A program made the position numbers and the translations under genes. Below the pieces are notes generated by a model. It did no database searches and was not told where the DNA came from. It saw only the letters and a list, made by a program, of their open reading frames with translations. A stretch of DNA of 16,982 bases, taken from NCBI GenBank assembly GCA_043766165.1, contig JAYUIJ010000095.1, positions 1 through 16,982 of the forward strand. Reading direction: 5' to 3'. Positions 15,101 to 16,982 of this stretch are shown piece after piece. This stretch comes from CAIJZX01 sp043766165. GTDB lineage: Bacteria; Patescibacteriota; Patescibacteriia; SBBC01; CAIJZX01. Every line of letters begins with the position of its first letter. The stretch's first letter is position 1.

Positions 15101-16982
15101 TTGCCGTGCTCGTACCATGAACGATGGCATTGGCAATTGGTGTAGTCAATGAAATAGTTGGCGCTACATTATCAACCGTGACACTTATACTTGACGATGT
15201 TGCAGTGTTTCCGGCCGCATCACGAGCTACCGCGGCAATTGCATGAGTTCCATTTGAAGCTGAAGTTGTATTCCAGTTGATCGTGAATGGAGATGAGGCG
15301 TCTTCAGAGCCAACGTTTGCGCCATCAACCGTGAATTGCACGCCCTCTATCGAGGCGTTATCCGCCGCAGTGGCGGCCAATGCTACGGAATTACCACGCA
15401 GATACACATTGGCGATTGGCGTTGTAACTGTCACAGTTGGTGATTGATTATCGACCGTAGCCGTGACAATCGCGCTAGTCGTCGTATTTCCAGATGCATC
15501 TCGGGCAATCGCCGTCACGGTGTGAGATGCGTTCGTAGCGGTTGTTGTGTCCCAAGGTGTAGTAAATGGCGCGACTGTGTCCTCTATATCAAAATTTGAA
15601 CCATCCAGCGTAAACTGTACCCCAACCACCGCGTTATCATCATTAGCCGTAGCATCCATGCTGACGACTCTACGAATAGAGGATCCATTAGCTGGACCGG
15701 TGACAGTGACTGTCGGAGCGACATTATCAACCGTCACCACAACTGCGCTCGATGTGGTTGTATTGCCAGCCTTATCACGTGCAACAGATGTCAGCGAATG
15801 TGAACCAGCTGACACAGCTGTCGTATCCCAGGTGACAGCAAATGGGGCAACCGTATCTTCGGCGTTAAGGTTAGTTCCATCAAGTTTAAATTGAACACCA
15901 ACCACCGCATCATTATCTGTGGCATTCGCTGACACCGCCACCGTCGTACCTCTGACAAACGCGGCCGCAATCGGTGCCGTAACATTTGTGACCGGTGCAG
16001 CGTTGTCGACAGTCACACTTACACCTGAAGATGTGGTTGTGTTACCCGCTGTATCATGAGCAATCGCTGTTACGGTGTGGTTTCCATTTCCCACACTCGT
16101 AGAATCCCAAGTTACCGCGAATGGTGTACCAGTATCTTCAGCGCCAACATTCGTTCCATCAACTGCAAATTGCACGCCAGCCACTGAGATGTTGTCGGCA
16201 GCCGTAGCTGTTAACGCAACGGTTGTCCCGCGTAGATAAGCGTTCGCTAACGGTGCAGTAACAGTAACTGTCGGTGAAGTATTATCAACCGTGACGGTCA
16301 CAGGAGTTGACGTCTTTGTGTTACCGCTGTTGTCTCGAGCTACAGCAGTTAACGTGTGGTTGCCGCTAGTAGAGAAAGTGGTGTCCCACGAAACATCATA
16401 CGGCGAGGTCGTATCCTCATTTCCAAAATTCGTACCATCTAGTTTAAACTGGACCCCAGCTACAGCCACGTCATCTGAGGCATTCGCTGTGATCGACACT
16501 GATCCATGAACAGCCGCTCCAGCTGTCGGCGCGGTAATTGACACCACCGGAACTGAGTTATTTATCGTGACGATGATTGGAGCAGACGTTGTAGTGTTAC
16601 CAACGGGATCTCGAGCAATAGCTGTCAGTGTATGACTACCATTTGAAGCCAACGTTGCGTCCCAAGTTACTGTATATGGAGCCGTAGTAACTTCGCTACC
16701 GATGAATTCACCTTCGCTTTGCCCACTTGCATCAAGCATAAATTGGACTCCAGCTACAGTGGTGTTATCACTGGCAGAAGCTGTGATAGTGATGGATCCA
16801 GCTGGTAAGTTGGCACTATTCGTTGGCGTTGAAATTGCGACTGTTGGCGCTGCATTATCAACCACGACGGTCAGCGTACTTGTGGTGGTTGTATTCCCGG
16901 CCGCATCCCGGGCAATTGCTGTTAGCACATGTGATGCGTTGGTGGCCGTAGTGGTATTCCAGGTTGTACTGTATGGAAATAC
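12102..16982 (-). CDS. Giant Ig-like repeat protein with TSP1-like module (5' end beyond window)
   Basis: At least 1626 residues are visible and the frame stays open to the window end, so the N-terminus is missing. Twelve complete tandem domains plus one partial (about 13490-16982, about 93 residues each) follow the bacterial Ig-like pattern: APTVxxTxP, then GVQFxxDGxNxGxEDTxxPF, xxWDT, and AxARDxxGNTxTS. After them come a fibronectin-III-like domain (about 13200-13490), another Ig-like domain and a six-cysteine thrombospondin-1-like module (about 12770-12905, GWVCGEWSGC). A Pro-rich linker (about 12660-12770) and two diverged Ig-like domains close the protein. No C-terminal anchor, LPxTG or membrane helix is present. 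It is likely a surface or secreted adhesion-type stalk. Cysteines occur only in the TSP1-like part. Confidence 0.9.
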   Translation of the reverse strand, partial: VFPYSTTWNTTTATNASHVLTAIARDAAGNTTTTSTLTVVVDNAAPTVAISTPTNSANLPAGSITITASASDNTTVAGVQFMLDASGQSEGEFIGSEVTTAPYTVTWDATLASNGSHTLTAIARDPVGNTTTSAPIIVTINNSVPVVSITAPTAGAAVHGSVSITANASDDVAVAGVQFKLDGTNFGNEDTTSPYDVSWDTTFSTSGNHTLTAVARDNSGNTKTSTPVTVTVDNTSPTVTVTAPLANAYLRGTTVALTATAADNISVAGVQFAVDGTNVGAEDTGTPFAVTWDSTSVGNGNHTVTAIAHDTAGNTTTSSGVSVTVDNAAPVTNVTAPIAAAFVRGTTVAVSANATDNDAVVGVQFKLDGTNLNAEDTVAPFAVTWDTTAVSAGSHSLTSVARDKAGNTTTSSAVVVTVDNVAPTVTVTGPANGSSIRRVVSMDATANDDNAVVGVQFTLDGSNFDIEDTVAPFTTPWDTTTATNASHTVTAIARDASGNTTTSAIVTATVDNQSPTVTVTTPIANVYLRGNSVALAATAADNASIEGVQFTVDGANVGSEDASSPFTINWNTTSASNGTHAIAAVARDAAGNTATSSSISVTVDNVAPTISLTTPIANAIVHGTSTAITATATDNTVVAGVQFTVDGVNVGAEDTTSPFGITWDMTTTTSGVHVLAAVARDAAGNTATASSVSVIVDNTAPTVNVTAPSANAFLRGTAVTLSANAADANGVAGVQFTVDGANVGAEATIAPFTISWDSTLVTNAAHIISAVARDSSGNTAIASTVSVIIDNAAPTVTITSPTEGASFPVTTTLLTASASDNNAVAGVQFTVDGANVGVEDTTAPYTVSWDTVTASNGIHTLAAVARDNAGNTTTSSEVIVTVNNSFPVVVITAPGAGVVVNGTSVAISATASDDVAIIGVQFKLDGVNLGAEDTTAPYDMTWDTRSVLSGSHTLTAIARDGSSNSTTSVPVVVIVDHVVPIVSMTSPVDGSLVKGTAVNVTATASDNTSVSGVQFMLDGVNLGAEDTSSPYIMTWSTVTATPGSHSLSAIARDAGGNTTTASAISVIVDNTAPTISFSAPANNAYLKGSSVSITANATDTNGIGGVQFKLNGVNLGAEDTTAPYGMVWDSTSVSDGNYTLSAVARDTIGNISTTSVSVVVDNTGPAAPAIVRGGINGTQIITNNPTSLSANWDVSTDVLSGVARYEIAIGTGPGLANVYAYTSVGTLTTTTINGLTLLDGTYSISVRAVDVAGNVGVSASTAMSVDTTLPTVSVSSPTPGSILSGVLPIVVTAVDTSGLSAVEYLIDGHVIATDVVGPYATAWDTSLVTDGTHVITARAKDQAGNTATSSSVIVQVKNILACVEGWVCGEWSGCSTSGNQTRICVDTQACGTTQSQPVLQQSCIPPAVVPGVTPPPVVVPPVVPPTPVPPVIPPTPVPIISGGTGGADITPSVVVSTSNGQVVGKSTKISFSTAGFKYARVKFLVDNTVIGTDATSPFAVTWDSRLIRNGKHTFTAQAANVKGAVTTYRTTANVVNILTLAPNAPKNNAAVKGQVTLNPQILGGSKITKLVYILDGFTKIGTRTASPFSISWNTKRVTTGRHTILIQGYDKDGRVTRMNLVVTVKR

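Noticed and set aside
13490..16982. CRISPR-like or simple tandem DNA repeat array
   Set aside because: The roughly 280-bp periodicity comes from tandem protein domains in one open frame; the DNA copies are diverged and there are no spacers.

Overview
The window looks like a chromosomal segment of a Patescibacteria (CPR) bacterium, probably a Parcubacteria-type lineage. This is inferred from the gene families and habits on show, not from any marker gene: a compact F-type ATP synthase operon with extra small genes, many starts without a Shine-Dalgarno sequence, a diversity-generating retroelement (DGR), GC-rich palindromes of the CCTGCCTGCCGGCAGGCAGG kind, and a giant secreted-type protein built from bacterial Ig-like repeats plus a thrombospondin-1-like module. 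The standard genetic code fits, because TGA is used as a stop.

Layout: (1) 8-1073, an IS30-family insertion sequence with recognisable inverted repeats. (2) 1126-9042, minus strand, an atp operon read from about 9042 down to 1126: AtpI/AtpZ-like, atpB, atpE, atpF, an HD-domain hydrolase, atpH, atpA, atpG, atpD, a small two-helix membrane protein, a CutA-like protein and atpC. All eight F-ATPase subunit genes look intact. A sigma70-like promoter lies at 9101-9129. (3) 9195-11854, a complete DGR: reverse transcriptase (minus), avd (plus, frame interrupted at a C10 tract), template repeat TR (10702-10830) and a target gene (11252-11854, minus) whose last codons are the variable repeat VR (11258-11386). 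(4) 11855-12101, the target promoter and a leader with a long stem-loop. (5) 12102 to the window end, minus, the 3' part of the giant repeat protein, which is incomplete at its 5' end.

The strongest observation is the DGR. TR and VR align over 129 bp without gaps and differ at 18 positions. On the minus strand all 18 are adenines in TR (of 29 adenines present), and none of the other 100 positions differ. This is the signature of adenine-directed mutagenic retrohoming. It changes 14 residues in the C-terminal 44 residues of the 200-residue target.

Two features of this DGR are unusual. avd runs opposite to RT, TR and target. Its only good start codon is out of frame with its conserved body across a run of ten C, so it may be switched by slippage or contain a base error.

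A second structural layer is a family of short inverted-repeat elements (arms CCCGTTAGAAAT / ATTTCTAACGGG). Six arms form three elements between 8631 and 10266. The arms abut the starts of atpB and RT, lie 6 bp upstream of the avd start, and supply the C-terminal tail of the AtpI-like protein. Further hairpins flank TR and lie between atpE and atpF. The atpE-atpF hairpin and the target-leader hairpin share the same nine-base stem sequence.
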